Positions 39,576-49,873 of a DNA stretch of 64,000 nucleotides are shown here, one piece after another. The notes beneath the pieces are model-generated. The model had not been told where the DNA came from, did no database searches, and saw only the letters and a list, made by a program, of their open reading frames with translations. Numbering within the stretch: position 1 is the first letter of the stretch; the number at the start of each line of letters is the position of its first letter. Made by a program: the position numbers and the translations under genes. This DNA is from Novosphingobium rosa NBRC 15208 (GTDB lineage: Bacteria; Pseudomonadota; Alphaproteobacteria; Sphingomonadales; Sphingomonadaceae): assembly GCF_001598555.1 (NCBI RefSeq), contig NZ_BCZE01000039.1, forward strand, positions 17,499-81,498, read 5' to 3'.

Positions 39576-40547
39576 TTACCCCATCAAAACCTGCGCAAAA
39601 GCGGCGTCGTCGGTGTTACCGCCCGAAAGCATGACAGCTGTGCGACCGTCCACCGGCGCCTTGCCTGTCATCACGGCGGCCAGCGCGGTGGCTCCGCCCG
39701 GCTCGACCACAAGGCGCAGCTGGCGGAAGGCGAGGCGCTGGGCTTCGGCCACCTCGGCGGGTGTGACCCAGAGGCCGGGCTGGCAGCGCTCCTTCAGAAT
39801 GGCGAAGTTGATTTCGCGCGTGGCCGGGGTTTGCAAGGCGTCGCAGAGGGTGGGTGGGGCGTCTGGCCCGACCTTCTGGATGGTGCCGGTGGCGAGGCTG
39901 CGGCCCACGTCGTCCCAGCCTTCGGGTTCGACGGGAACGATCTGCGCATCGGGGCAGGCCAGAGCCAGACCCGCCGCCAGTCCGCCGCCGCCGCAGGGGG
40001 TGACGATGCGGGTGGGGGCGCCGCCGGCCCATTGCTCCATTTGCGTGGTAAGGGCCAAACCCGCTGTGCCCTGTCCCTCGATCACCCATGCATCGGCGAA
40101 GGCGTGAACCAGCGTGCCGCCGGTTTGCGCCAGCACCTTGGCGGCGGCTTCGTCGCGGTCCTCGCCGCCGGGGCGGTCATAGGTGACGATTTTTGCGCCC
40201 ATGGCGGCGGTGGCCTCCAGCTTCACCTTCGGGGCGTCGTTGGGCATGACGATGATGGCGGGGATGCCCAGCTTCTGCGCCGCCCATGCCACGCCTTGCG
40301 CGTGATTGCCGCTGGAGACGCCGACCACGCCCTTGGCCGCTTCCTCGGGCGAGAGATCGGAAAGGCGATGCCATGCGCCCCGAATCTTGAAAGCGCCCAC
40401 CGGTTGCAGCACCTCGGCCTTGCACCAGATCGTCACCCCGTGAATCTCAAGGGGGAGAAGCGGCGTTTCAGGCAGGATTTTGGCGATTTTGGCGGCGGCT
40501 TTGTGGATGCCCGAAAGCGTGGGCGCGCGCATCTGTTGAGTTGTCAT
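39576..40547 (-). CDS. Threonine/serine dehydratase, PLP-dependent
   Basis: 323 residues of fold-type II PLP enzymes. The PLP lysine is in QPVGAFKIRGAWHRL (about residue 54), the phosphate loop is TPCGGGGLAAGLA (about 184), and VSSGNHAQGVAWAAQ binds the substrate carboxylate. VVEPGGATALAA completes the fold. There is no C-terminal ACT-like regulatory domain, so it is of the short, catabolic or serine racemase-like kind rather than full-length IlvA. No isoleucine genes are adjacent. It diverges from the polyamine cluster; the two start codons are 94 bp apart. Confidence 0.85.
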   Translation of the reverse strand: MTTQQMRAPTLSGIHKAAAKIAKILPETPLLPLEIHGVTIWCKAEVLQPVGAFKIRGAWHRLSDLSPEEAAKGVVGVSSGNHAQGVAWAAQKLGIPAIIVMPNDAPKVKLEATAAMGAKIVTYDRPGGEDRDEAAAKVLAQTGGTLVHAFADAWVIEGQGTAGLALTTQMEQWAGGAPTRIVTPCGGGGLAAGLALACPDAQIVPVEPEGWDDVGRSLATGTIQKVGPDAPPTLCDALQTPATREINFAILKERCQPGLWVTPAEVAEAQRLAFRQLRLVVEPGGATALAAVMTGKAPVDGRTAVMLSGGNTDDAAFAQVLMG

Positions 40548-40640
40548 GATAGCATCTTATATGGCCCCCTTGGTTTTTGAAGCGCGTTTCGCGTTTGAAT
40601 GCCCGGTTGCCCCTGCAACCGTGAGCGAGGAGACAGGTTT

Positions 40641-41851
<1,211 letters not shown>

Positions 41852-41852
<1 letters not shown>

Positions 41853-42196
41853 TGAATTGGGCTTTGATCCTGCCACCAATCATGCTGGCAGGATCGAATA
41901 TCTTTATGAATCTGGCATGGTATGGCCATCTCAAGGAGCCCAACAAGGCGCTTTGGATGGCCGTGCTGGGCAGCTGGGCTTTGGCCTTTTGCGAGTACTG
42001 CCTTGCTGTCCCCGCCAACCGCATCGGTTCGAAGGCCTATTCGCTGGCGCAGTTGAAGACCATGCAGGAGGTGTTCTCCCTCGCTGGCTTCGTGCTGGTG
42101 GCATGGGCGCTGTTCGGGCAAAAGCCGGGGTTGGCGCAGCTGGCTGGTTTCGTGCTGATCGTCGCGGGTGCGGCGCTGATTTTCAAAGGGAATTGA
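41852..42196 (+). CDS. DMT-type small membrane protein (DUF486)
   Basis: 114 residues with four predicted membrane helices (LILPPIMLAGSNIFMNLAWY, LWMAVLGSWALAFCEYCLAV, VFSLAGFVLVAWALFG, LAGFVLIVAGAALIF), as in the drug/metabolite transporter superfamily; DUF486 members are EmrE-sized. The start codon overlaps the preceding stop (TGATG) and only 4 bp separate it from nspC, so it is embedded in the polyamine operon. A role in polyamine or diamine transport is a plausible guess from position only. Confidence 0.75.
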
Positions 42197-42200
42197 ACTC

Positions 42201-43376
42201 ATGGAAACCCGTGCGGGTGATCCGGGCGCCTTTGCCCATTTCGATCTGAACCGTGTCGAGAGCCCGGCCTTCGTGGTCGATGCCGCGAAGCTGCGCGCCA
42301 ATCTGGCGGTGCTGGCCGATGTGCGCGACCGCGCGGGGATCAAGCTGCTTTCGGCGATGAAGGCGTTCAGCATGTGGCGCGTGGCCCCGCTGATCGGCGA
42401 CTATCTCGATGGCGTCTGCACCAGCGGCCTGTGGGAAGCGCGTCTGGCGGACGAGCATTACGAGGGCGAGATCGCCACCTATTGCGCGGCCTACAAAGCC
42501 GAGGATCTGCCCGAGATCTGCGCCATCTCCGACCATGTGATCTTCAACTCGCCGATGCAGATCGCCCGCTTCCGCCCGGTGCTGGCCGAGCAGCCCAGCC
42601 CCTTCGATCTGGGCCTGCGCATCAACCCGCTCCACCGCGAGGGCGAGGTCGAGAAATACGATCCCTGTGCCATCGGCTCGCGCCTTGGCTTCCCGGTGGA
42701 TCAGCTGGTCCCCGCGCATCTGGAAGGCGTGACCGGCCTGCATTTCCACACGCTGTGCGAGCAGGATTTCGAACCGCTGCAGCGTACCTGGGATTCGCTT
42801 TATCCCCGCATCGCGCCCTGGCTGGCGGCCAATGGCGGGCCGATCCACTGGCTGAACTTCGGCGGCGGGCACCATATCACCCGCGCCGATTACCAGCGCG
42901 ACGATCTGGTGGCCTTCCTTCAGGCGGTGAAGGCCCAGACCGGCTGCGAGCTCTATCTGGAGCCGGGCGAGGCGGTGGCGCTGGATGCGGGCATCCTGAT
43001 CGGCACGGTGCTCGATTCGCACACCAATGGCGTGCCGGTGGCCATCGTCGACATTTCCGCCACCTGCCATATGCCCGATGTGATCGAGGCGCCCTATCGC
43101 CCCGCCATGCTGGGTGAGCTGGCCGAGGGCACCGCAACGCGCCTTGGCGGGCCATCGTGTCTCGCTGGGGATGTGATCGGCGATTACCGCCTGCCGGTGT
43201 CGGTGGAACCGGGCGCGCGCTTCGCCTTCCTCGATCAGGCGCATTATTCGATGGTGAAGACCACCACCTTTAACGGCGTGCCGCTGCCCTCGATCTGGCT
43301 CTGGGATTCGCAGGATGATTCGCTGGAATGCGTGAAGCGATTCGGCTGGGAAACCTTCCGCGACAGACTGTCGTAA
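42201..43376 (+). CDS. nspC: Carboxynorspermidine decarboxylase
   Basis: 391-residue alanine racemase-fold (fold type III) PLP enzyme that decarboxylates carboxyspermidine to spermidine or carboxynorspermidine to norspermidine. LLSAMKAFSMW holds the PLP lysine (about residue 54), GLHFHTLCEQ and FGGGHHITR the phosphate-binding region, and CHMPDVIEAPYRP the C-terminal active-site region contributed to the neighbouring subunit. AAGGGA precedes the ATG. With CANSDH it provides the alternative spermidine route common in bacteria without SpeE. Confidence 0.92.
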   Translation: METRAGDPGAFAHFDLNRVESPAFVVDAAKLRANLAVLADVRDRAGIKLLSAMKAFSMWRVAPLIGDYLDGVCTSGLWEARLADEHYEGEIATYCAAYKAEDLPEICAISDHVIFNSPMQIARFRPVLAEQPSPFDLGLRINPLHREGEVEKYDPCAIGSRLGFPVDQLVPAHLEGVTGLHFHTLCEQDFEPLQRTWDSLYPRIAPWLAANGGPIHWLNFGGGHHITRADYQRDDLVAFLQAVKAQTGCELYLEPGEAVALDAGILIGTVLDSHTNGVPVAIVDISATCHMPDVIEAPYRPAMLGELAEGTATRLGGPSCLAGDVIGDYRLPVSVEPGARFAFLDQAHYSMVKTTTFNGVPLPSIWLWDSQDDSLECVKRFGWETFRDRLS

Positions 43377-43411
43377 CAACTGTCACAAAACCCAGCGTTT
43401 TCGGGGTTAAA

Positions 43412-43444
43412 CTGTCATAATCCCGTCACAAAAGACGCATAAAT
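43412..43444 (+). promoter_or_regulatory. Pho box and -10 element between nspC and the decarboxylase gene
   Basis: CTGTCAT (43412-43418), AATC, CCGTCAC (43423-43429): the canonical 7-4-7 Pho box. Eight bases later comes CATAAA (43438-43443), where PhoB-activated promoters have their -10. A further CTGTCAC is at 43380-43386. Transcription would start near 43450, only about 55 bases before a terminator. Confidence 0.65.
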
Positions 43445-43463
43445 GCAATGATGGACCACAGCG

Positions 43464-43506
43464 CCCCCTTTTGACCCTCATCAGGGGTCATCAGGGGGTG
43501 TTTTTT
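43464..43506 (+). terminator. Terminator, possible attenuator, before the decarboxylase gene
   Basis: CCCCCT (43464-43469) with AGGGGG (43493-43498), and TGACCC with GGGTCA inside, then six T (43501-43506). It can end nspC transcripts. But because a Pho-type promoter lies between nspC and this hairpin, it also defines a short RNA or an attenuator of the next gene. Confidence 0.75.
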
Positions 43507-43606
43507 CACTTGCAGTTCATGTGCGGCGACCTATATGCACCCCCTCGCCGCCCCATGGGGACTTCCAAACCGCAAGGCGGCTTTCACCTGTTGTAGCTCT
43601 GGCCGA

Positions 43607-44854
43607 ATGGCCTATTGGGGGTCCCTTGCGTTGTCCATTTATCCTGATGCACCGTCTGTAGTTGCCGCCCTCGCGCCTACTGAACCGGTTATCCTGAATC
43701 GCCCGCAGGCTGCTGCGCGCGCTGCCCGCTTCTTCGCCGAGAAGTTTCCGGGCAAGTCGCTCTATGCGGTCAAGGCCAACCCCAGCCCGGACCTGCTCCG
43801 CGTGCTGTGGAGCGCCGGCATCTCGCATTACGACACCGCCTCGATCGTCGAGGTGCGTCTGGTGCGCGAAACGCTGGGGCCCGATGCCGTGCTGTGCTTC
43901 ATGCACCCGGTCAAGCCCGTGGCGGCGATTGCCGAGGCCTATCATGTCCATGGCGTGCGCACCTTCAGCCTCGACACCGTCGAGGAGCTGGAGAAGATCG
44001 TCGAGGCGACCCGTTCGCCCGATGGCAAGGCTGCGGAAGATCTGTCGCTCTGCGTGCGCCTGCGCGTCTCCTCGGAATATTCCGAGCTGAGCCTGGCCTC
44101 CAAGTTCGGCGTCGATCTGGCCGATGCCGCGCCGCTGCTGCAGGCCACCCGTCAGGTTGCGGACTGCCTGGGCATCTGCTTCCACGTCGGTTCGCAGGCG
44201 ATGACGCCCTTCGCCTATGTCACCGCGCTGGAGCGCGCCCGCGCCGCGATCGTCGATGCGTCGGTCACCGTGGACATCATCGATGTCGGCGGTGGCTTCC
44301 CCTCGATCTATCCGGGCATGGTGCCGCCTCCGCTGGAGGACTACTTCGCCTCGATCCACCGCGCGTTCGAATCGCTGCCGGTGTCCTATTCGTCGGAACT
44401 GTGGTGCGAGCCGGGCCGTGCCCTCTCGGCCGAGTTCAACTCGATGATCGTGCAGGTCGAGAAGCGTCGCGGCAACGAGCTGTTCATCAATGAGGGCGCT
44501 TACGGCGCGCTCTACGATGCCGCCCATGTCGACTGGCGTTTCCCGGTCAAGCGCATCAGCGTGACCGGCCAGGACATCGACGATGAAGCGGCCATGGAAG
44601 ACTTCGCCTTCTACGGCCCGACCTGCGACGATGCCGACTATATGGAAGGGCCCTTCGCGCTTCCCGCCGGCATCCAGCCGGGCGACTACATCGAGGTGGG
44701 CATGCTGGGCGCCTATGGCGCGGCCATGCGCACCCGCTTCAACGGCTTCGGCGCGGGCGAGACGGTGATCGCCACCGACGAGCCCATGGCCAGCCAGTAC
44801 GCCGGCAAGCGTCGCGATCCGCGCCAGTCGGATAACGTCGTGTCGCTGCGCTAA
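43607..44854 (+). CDS. Ornithine/diaminopimelate-type decarboxylase (alanine racemase fold)
   Basis: 415 residues, eukaryotic-type ODC family. The PLP lysine is in KSLYAVKANPSPDLL (about residue 46), the HVGSQ loop is CFHVGSQAMTP, the phosphate-binding glycines are in IDVGGGFPSIY, and the catalytic cysteine is in FYGPTCDDAD. Ornithine (giving putrescine) or lysine (giving cadaverine) could be substrate; next to CANSDH and NspC putrescine supply is most likely. The ATG at 43607 has no Shine-Dalgarno; a TTG at 43631 behind GGGGG would give a family-like start (SIYPDAP). A possible attenuator precedes it. Confidence 0.88.
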   Translation: MAYWGSLALSIYPDAPSVVAALAPTEPVILNRPQAAARAARFFAEKFPGKSLYAVKANPSPDLLRVLWSAGISHYDTASIVEVRLVRETLGPDAVLCFMHPVKPVAAIAEAYHVHGVRTFSLDTVEELEKIVEATRSPDGKAAEDLSLCVRLRVSSEYSELSLASKFGVDLADAAPLLQATRQVADCLGICFHVGSQAMTPFAYVTALERARAAIVDASVTVDIIDVGGGFPSIYPGMVPPPLEDYFASIHRAFESLPVSYSSELWCEPGRALSAEFNSMIVQVEKRRGNELFINEGAYGALYDAAHVDWRFPVKRISVTGQDIDDEAAMEDFAFYGPTCDDADYMEGPFALPAGIQPGDYIEVGMLGAYGAAMRTRFNGFGAGETVIATDEPMASQYAGKRRDPRQSDNVVSLR

Positions 44855-44876
44855 GCGGCGAGCAAACGAAACGGAA

Positions 44877-44909
44877 GAGGGCGGCGGGAGCGATCCTGCC
44901 GCCCTTTTT
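44877..44909 (+). terminator. Terminator of the decarboxylase gene
   Basis: GGGCGGC (44879-44885) pairs with GCCGCCC (44898-44904), followed by TTTTT. It starts about 25 bp after the stop codon. Confidence 0.9.
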
Positions 44910-45034
44910 CGTTGCGGGCGTGAGGCATCCTGTCCCGCTGTCGGGGCCATTTGCCCACTTCTTGCGTTTTGCCTGCTAAAAAGGCGCTACAGCCTCTTCC
45001 CCGATCCGTCTTACATCCCTACATCGCCCCTATC

Positions 45035-45517
45035 ATGGCCCGTCCGAAACCCACCGCCTTCGAAAAGACGAAGACCGTCGCCGAGAACCGCCGCGCGCGC
45101 TTCGAGTATTTCATCGATGACGTCTATGAGGCGGGCATCGCGCTGACGGGCACCGAAGTGAAATCGCTGCGCTTCGGCGAGGGCTCGATTGCCGAGGCCT
45201 ATGCCGAGGTGAAGGATTCGCAGGTCTGGCTGGTGAACGCCAATGTGCCCGAATACAACTTCGGCAACCGCTTCAACCACAGCCCCAAGCGTCCGCGCAA
45301 GCTGCTGCTGCATGAGCGCGAGATCGCCAAGCTGACCGGCGCGGTGGAGCGCAAGGGCATGACTCTGGTGCCGCTCTCGATCTATTTCAACGGCAAGGGC
45401 CGCGCGAAGGTGGAACTGGCGCTGGCCAAGGGCAAGAACAATGCCGACAAGCGCGCCACGGTGAAAGAGCGGGACTGGAAGCGCGATCAGGCCCGCATCA
45501 TGCGGGAACACAATTAG
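45035..45517 (+). CDS. smpB: SsrA-binding protein
   Basis: Partner of tmRNA in rescuing stalled ribosomes. 160 residues: RRARFEYFIDDVYEAGIALTGTEVKSLR at the start of the beta-barrel, SIAEAYAEVKDSQVWLVNANV, then KLLLHEREIAKL and the lysine/arginine-rich C-terminal tail (KGKNNADKRATVKERDWKRDQ). Start is the ATG at 45035, although 28 more codons are open upstream. The ssrA gene itself is not in the window. The next gene follows after 2 bp. Confidence 0.93.
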   Translation: MARPKPTAFEKTKTVAENRRARFEYFIDDVYEAGIALTGTEVKSLRFGEGSIAEAYAEVKDSQVWLVNANVPEYNFGNRFNHSPKRPRKLLLHEREIAKLTGAVERKGMTLVPLSIYFNGKGRAKVELALAKGKNNADKRATVKERDWKRDQARIMREHN

Positions 45518-45519
45518 AC

Positions 45520-46065
45520 GTGGCCGCGCAGACCTTCTCCCGCTGGGCGGGAAAGCATTTCCCCACGCGTGAAAAGCTGGAACAGAACCGCTGGATTCGG
45601 CCCTTCGCTCATCTGGTGCTCAAGCCTGACCTGTGGCGGTTCAACCGCCGCAGCGTGCCGCGCGGCATTGCGCTGGGGCTGTTCACCGGCATCGCCATTC
45701 CCTTCGCCCATTCGCCCGTGGCGGCGCTGTGTGCGGTGGTGGTGCGCGCCAATGTGCCCGTGGCCATCGCCACCACCTGGACCAGCAATCCGCTGACCTG
45801 GGCGCTGATCTTTCCCGCCGCCATCGCCATCAGCAACACGCTGGGCTTCCATGTCGATATGACGGCCTTCCGCGCCCTGCTGCATTCCGACGCGTCTCTG
45901 GGGCAGTGGGCGGGCTGGCTCTTGTCGAAAGCGGCGCCTGCCCTCATGCTGGGCCTGCTGGTGGAGGCCACGATCGTGGCCAGCATCGGCTATGGCGCGG
46001 CGGCTCTGGGCTGGCGCACATGGATCGGGCAGAAGCGCAAGCGCCGCCATCACCGCAAGGCTTGA
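45520..46065 (+). CDS. DUF2062-family membrane protein
   Basis: 181 residues, three to four membrane helices (RGIALGLFTGIAIPFAHSP, AIATTWTSNPLTWALIF, LMLGLLVEATIVASIGYGA) and basic ends, as in DUF2062 proteins. The function is unknown; some members are fused to glycosyltransferases, so envelope-related work is possible. The GTG start is 2 bp after the smpB stop and the gene is followed by cckA after about 38 bp, the usual arrangement for a small operon. Confidence 0.75.
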   Translation: MAAQTFSRWAGKHFPTREKLEQNRWIRPFAHLVLKPDLWRFNRRSVPRGIALGLFTGIAIPFAHSPVAALCAVVVRANVPVAIATTWTSNPLTWALIFPAAIAISNTLGFHVDMTAFRALLHSDASLGQWAGWLLSKAAPALMLGLLVEATIVASIGYGAAALGWRTWIGQKRKRRHHRKA

Positions 46066-46103
46066 GTTTGAAGACACCGGGTTTGGTCAAAGGGGAGAAG
46101 GGC

Positions 46104-48557
46104 TTGAATCGGGATCGCGCGATGACTGCCCCGCTGACCCGCGCCGCATTGGTGCTGAGCAGCGCGCTGGTTCTCACGCTGCTCTGCCTGTGGCTGGCGA
46201 CCCGCAGCCTTGAGGTCTGTCTGTCTTTTGCAGGCGGGGTGGTGGCGCTGGGCGCTCTGGGCTGGCTGCTGATCCACACCCGTCCCGAGGAAGGCGGCCC
46301 CGATCCCGCCGATCCCGACTGGTCCGTCACCACCGCCGCCATCGATGGCGATGAGGCGGCTGTGGGCATTGTCGATCGCGCCGGTCGCCTGGTGGCGGCC
46401 AATGCCGTCTATGAACGGACCTTCGGCGCAGGCGCCTTGCCCACCGACCTGCCACTGACCTACGCCGAGGGTGAAGACCTCACCCGCGCGGCATGGCGCG
46501 ACGGCAAGGCCGGACCGCTGCTGGCCAGCCACGTTGATGGCCCGCGCTGGCTGGTCGAGGTTTCTTGCGCCGGTCGCGGCGAATCCTGGCAGATCTGGCG
46601 CTTCGTGGCGCAGGAAGTGGCCGAAACCGGAGCGGAGCTGGCCGCCGCCCTGCGCGGCAAGCCGGGCCGTGCTCTGGGGCAGGCCGGTTTCGCCGCCGCC
46701 ATGGTCGAGGCCGATGGCTCCATCCGCGTCGCCAATGAAGGCTTTGCCAAGCGTGCTCTGGGCGATGCCTCGGCAGCGGTGACGGGCAGCGCCTTCGTCG
46801 ATTATCTGGCGCAGGATGAACACGATCATATCTTCTGGCAGCGCGACGCCCGCCGCGTCGCCCCGCTGACTTTGTTCTACCTGCCGCTCTCCGACCCAGA
46901 CCACCCCGAAGACCCCGATCCCGCGCGCGGCACCTCGCTGATGCTGCTGGTCGATCATGGCGTGGGGCTGGGGGGCAGCAGCGGCGATGCCACCGGCGCC
47001 GCGCCGCATCTGGAGGCGCTGCTGGCGGGTCTGCCGCTGGGTCTGGCCATGGCCGACCGCGACGGGCGTGTGCTTTTCGCCAACCCCGCCTTCATGCGCG
47101 CGGCGGGCCGCGAGGGCGAGGAGGCCCCGATCTACCCCACCGATCTGGTGGTGCAGGAAGACAAGGCGGCTCTGTCGGATGCCCTGCGCCGCTTCGGCCA
47201 CGGCCCGGCGACCAGTGGCGACGTGGCGGTGCGCCTCTCGGCCCAGCCTGACGAGCCGGTGACGCTCAGTCTCGCCGGGGTGAGGGGGCTGGGTGAGGCC
47301 GCGGTGCTGCTTGGCCTGACGGACACCAGCGAGGAAATCCGCCTCAAGCGTCAGGTGGCGCAGGCCACCAAGATGCAGGCCGTGGGCCAGCTCGCGGGCG
47401 GCGTGGCGCATGATTTCAACAATGTGCTCACCGCCATCATCGGCACCTGCGATCTGATGCTGCTGCGCCATACGCCCGGCGATTCGGACTATGACGACAT
47501 CCAGCAGATCCGCGCCAACTCGAACCGCGCGGCATCGCTGACGCGCCAGCTGCTGGCCTTCAGCCGCCAGCAGACCTTGCGGCCCGAAGTGCTGCAGCTG
47601 CCGGATATCGTCAGTGAAATCAGCCAGATGCTGCGCCGCCTGATCGGCGAGAAAATCCAGCTGGTCGTCACCCATGACCGCGATCTGGGCGCGGTGCGCG
47701 CCGATCCTACCCAGCTGGAGCAGGTGATCGTCAATCTGGCGGTCAATGCCCGCGACGCCATTCACGATCACAACCGCAAGATGGGCGGCGATGGCGCGGG
47801 GCGGCTGGCGCTCTCCACCCGCCGCGTTTCGGTGGCCGAAGTGCGGGCGATGCGCAGCGAAATCCTGCCGCTGGCCGATTACACCGCTCTGGTGGTGGAA
47901 GATACGGGCGGCGGCATCCCGCAGGACATCATCGGCAAGATCTGGGAACCCTTCTTCACCACCAAGGAGCAAGGCAAGGGCACGGGCCTTGGCCTTTCAA
48001 CGGTTTACGGCATCGTCAAACAATCCGGCGGCTTTATCTTCGCCGACAGCGAGGCGGGGGTGGGCACGCGCTTCAGCATCTATCTGCCGGTCCATCACGA
48101 ACTGCCCGGCCAGAGCGCCCCGCCCAAGCTGAAGGATGCCCCCGTGGCCACGGCATGGGCCGGCGGCGGGGACATCCTGCTGGTGGAGGACGAGGATTCG
48201 GTGCGCATCGTGGCAGAACGCGCCCTGACTCGCGCGGGCTACAGCGTCACCAGCGCCAGCGATGGCGAAGAGGGGCTGGAGCAGGTCGAAAAACGCCTCG
48301 AATCGGGGCAAGCGCTGTTCGACCTCGTGCTGTCGGATGTGGTGATGCCGATCATGGATGGCCCGGCCATGGCGCGCGCGGTGCGCAAGATCGCGCCCTC
48401 CGTTCCGGTGCTGTTTATGTCTGGCTATGCCGAGGAACAGCTGCGGCGCGAGATCGATATCGACAATATGTATTTCATTCCAAAGCCCTTTTCGGTCAGC
48501 CAGATCGGCGAGAAGGTGGCCTCGATCCTGTCGGTGGTGGCTGGCGCGAAGGGATGA
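46104..48557 (+). CDS. cckA: Hybrid histidine kinase CckA
   Basis: 817 residues: two membrane helices near the N terminus, PAS-like segments (about 75-160 and 310-400), a HisKA domain with the phosphorylatable His in QLAGGVAHDFNNVLTAIIG (about 433), an HATPase domain (NLAVNARDAIHDHN, VVEDTGGGIPQDI, GKGTGLGLSTVYGIV), and a C-terminal receiver with the Asp in FDLVLSDVVMPIMDG. The domain order is that of CckA, which through ChpT controls CtrA and CpdR. I use the TTG at 46104, behind AGGGGAGAAGG; the ATG at 46122 is the alternative. cpdR is also in this window. Confidence 0.9.
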   Translation: MNRDRAMTAPLTRAALVLSSALVLTLLCLWLATRSLEVCLSFAGGVVALGALGWLLIHTRPEEGGPDPADPDWSVTTAAIDGDEAAVGIVDRAGRLVAANAVYERTFGAGALPTDLPLTYAEGEDLTRAAWRDGKAGPLLASHVDGPRWLVEVSCAGRGESWQIWRFVAQEVAETGAELAAALRGKPGRALGQAGFAAAMVEADGSIRVANEGFAKRALGDASAAVTGSAFVDYLAQDEHDHIFWQRDARRVAPLTLFYLPLSDPDHPEDPDPARGTSLMLLVDHGVGLGGSSGDATGAAPHLEALLAGLPLGLAMADRDGRVLFANPAFMRAAGREGEEAPIYPTDLVVQEDKAALSDALRRFGHGPATSGDVAVRLSAQPDEPVTLSLAGVRGLGEAAVLLGLTDTSEEIRLKRQVAQATKMQAVGQLAGGVAHDFNNVLTAIIGTCDLMLLRHTPGDSDYDDIQQIRANSNRAASLTRQLLAFSRQQTLRPEVLQLPDIVSEISQMLRRLIGEKIQLVVTHDRDLGAVRADPTQLEQVIVNLAVNARDAIHDHNRKMGGDGAGRLALSTRRVSVAEVRAMRSEILPLADYTALVVEDTGGGIPQDIIGKIWEPFFTTKEQGKGTGLGLSTVYGIVKQSGGFIFADSEAGVGTRFSIYLPVHHELPGQSAPPKLKDAPVATAWAGGGDILLVEDEDSVRIVAERALTRAGYSVTSASDGEEGLEQVEKRLESGQALFDLVLSDVVMPIMDGPAMARAVRKIAPSVPVLFMSGYAEEQLRREIDIDNMYFIPKPFSVSQIGEKVASILSVVAGAKG

Positions 48558-48569
48558 TGGAAATTTTTT

Positions 48570-48584
48570 GTTCTCCTCTTGTTC
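48570..48584 (+). promoter_or_regulatory. LexA (SOS) box of recA, GTTC-N7-GTTC
   Basis: GTTC at 48570-48573 and 48581-48584 with seven bases between. The second half-site also belongs to GTTCGATAAGAAC (48581-48593), an inverted variant. It overlaps TTGTTC (48579-48584), a probable -35, with GATACA about 15 bases later as -10, so LexA would block the recA promoter. Confidence 0.85.
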
Positions 48585-48655
48585 GATAAGAACAAATGCG
48601 ATACAAACTGCCGTGTTGACGTACACGGTCAAGTTCTTATCGCATGGAGGCGAAC

Positions 48656-49726
48656 ATGGCGGCTCAGCTGAAACTGATTCAGGAAGGCAAAGACAAGGAC
48701 ATGGATCGTCAAAAGGCGCTGGAAGCAGCGCTCGCGCAGATTGACCGTGCGTTCGGCAAGGGTTCGGCGATGAAGCTGGGCTCGAAGACGACGATGCAGG
48801 TGGAGGCGATCTCGACGGGATCGCTGGGGCTGGACATCGCGCTGGGCATCGGCGGCCTGCCGCGTGGCCGTATCATCGAGATTTACGGGCCTGAAAGCTC
48901 GGGCAAGACCACGCTGGCGTTGCATGCCATCGCCGAGGCGCAGAAGACCGGCGGCACGGCGGCCTTCGTGGACGCCGAACACGCGCTGGACCCGGTCTAT
49001 GCCAAGAAGCTGGGCGTCAACATCGACGAGCTGATCGTCTCGCAGCCCGACACGGGCGAGCAGGCGCTGGAGATCGTTGACACGCTGGTGCGCTCGAACG
49101 CCATCGACGTGCTGGTGGTCGACTCGGTGGCGGCGCTGGTGCCCCGCGCCGAAATCGAGGGCGAGATGGGCGACAGCCATGTCGGCCTGCAGGCCCGCCT
49201 GATGAGCCAGGCGCTGCGCAAGCTGACCGGTTCGATCAGCCGTTCGCGCTGCATGGTGATCTTCATCAACCAGGTCCGCATGAAGATCGGCGTGATGTAT
49301 GGCAACCCCGAGACGACCACGGGTGGTAACGCTCTGAAGTTCTACGCTTCGGTGCGTCTGGACATTCGCCGCACGGGTCAGATCAAGGATCGTGACGATA
49401 TCGTCGGCAACGCCACCCGCGTGAAGGTGGTGAAGAACAAGGTGGCCCCGCCCTTCAAGCAGGTCGAGTTCGACATCATGTATGGCGAGGGCATTTCCAA
49501 GATTGGCGAGATCCTCGATCTGGGCGTGAAGGCGGGCGTGGTCGAGAAATCGGGCGCGTGGTTCAGCTATGATTCGGTGCGCATCGGGCAGGGGCGTGAA
49601 AACTCCAAGACCTTCCTGCGCGAACACCCGGAAATGGCCGACAAGCTGGAGGCCGCGATCCGCGGTCAGACCGAGGGCCTGTCCGATGGCATGATGGCCG
49701 GACCGGACGCCGAGGATGACGCCTGA
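48656..49726 (+). CDS. recA: Recombinase A
   Basis: 356 residues. Strand exchange in recombination and co-protease for LexA cleavage. Walker A GPESSGKTT (about residue 76), the Glu in FVDAEHALDPVY, Walker B LVVDSVAAL, loop L1 (EGEMGDSHVGLQARLMSQALRKLT, about 165) and L2 (FINQVRMKIGVMYGNPETTTGGNALKFY) are intact, with an acidic C terminus. The ATG at 48656 follows GGAGG by five bases; four more codons are open upstream. Controlled by the LexA box at 48570. Confidence 0.97.
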   Translation: MAAQLKLIQEGKDKDMDRQKALEAALAQIDRAFGKGSAMKLGSKTTMQVEAISTGSLGLDIALGIGGLPRGRIIEIYGPESSGKTTLALHAIAEAQKTGGTAAFVDAEHALDPVYAKKLGVNIDELIVSQPDTGEQALEIVDTLVRSNAIDVLVVDSVAALVPRAEIEGEMGDSHVGLQARLMSQALRKLTGSISRSRCMVIFINQVRMKIGVMYGNPETTTGGNALKFYASVRLDIRRTGQIKDRDDIVGNATRVKVVKNKVAPPFKQVEFDIMYGEGISKIGEILDLGVKAGVVEKSGAWFSYDSVRIGQGRENSKTFLREHPEMADKLEAAIRGQTEGLSDGMMAGPDAEDDA

Positions 49727-49737
49727 GGGATGAAGAG

Positions 49738-49770
49738 GGGGGGGCATCGGGCGATGCTCCCCTTTCTCTT
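49738..49770 (+). terminator. Terminator of recA
   Basis: GGGGGGCATCG (49739-49749) pairs with CGATGCTCCCC (49752-49762), including one G-T wobble, followed by TTTCTCTTT. It begins 13 bp after the stop. Confidence 0.85.
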
Positions 49771-49873
49771 TGGGTGCCTTTAGGATGATTTTGCCGGTCA
49801 GACTGATCGGCTTTGGGAAAAGATGCGGCTTTGGCGCTTGTTTGGCGGCGCGTCGTGTCTTATCGCGCTGGCC

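Noticed and set aside
48616..48643. TTGACG/TATCGC as the recA promoter
   Set aside because: The transcript would start at the Shine-Dalgarno sequence; TTGTTC/GATACA overlapping the LexA box fits better.
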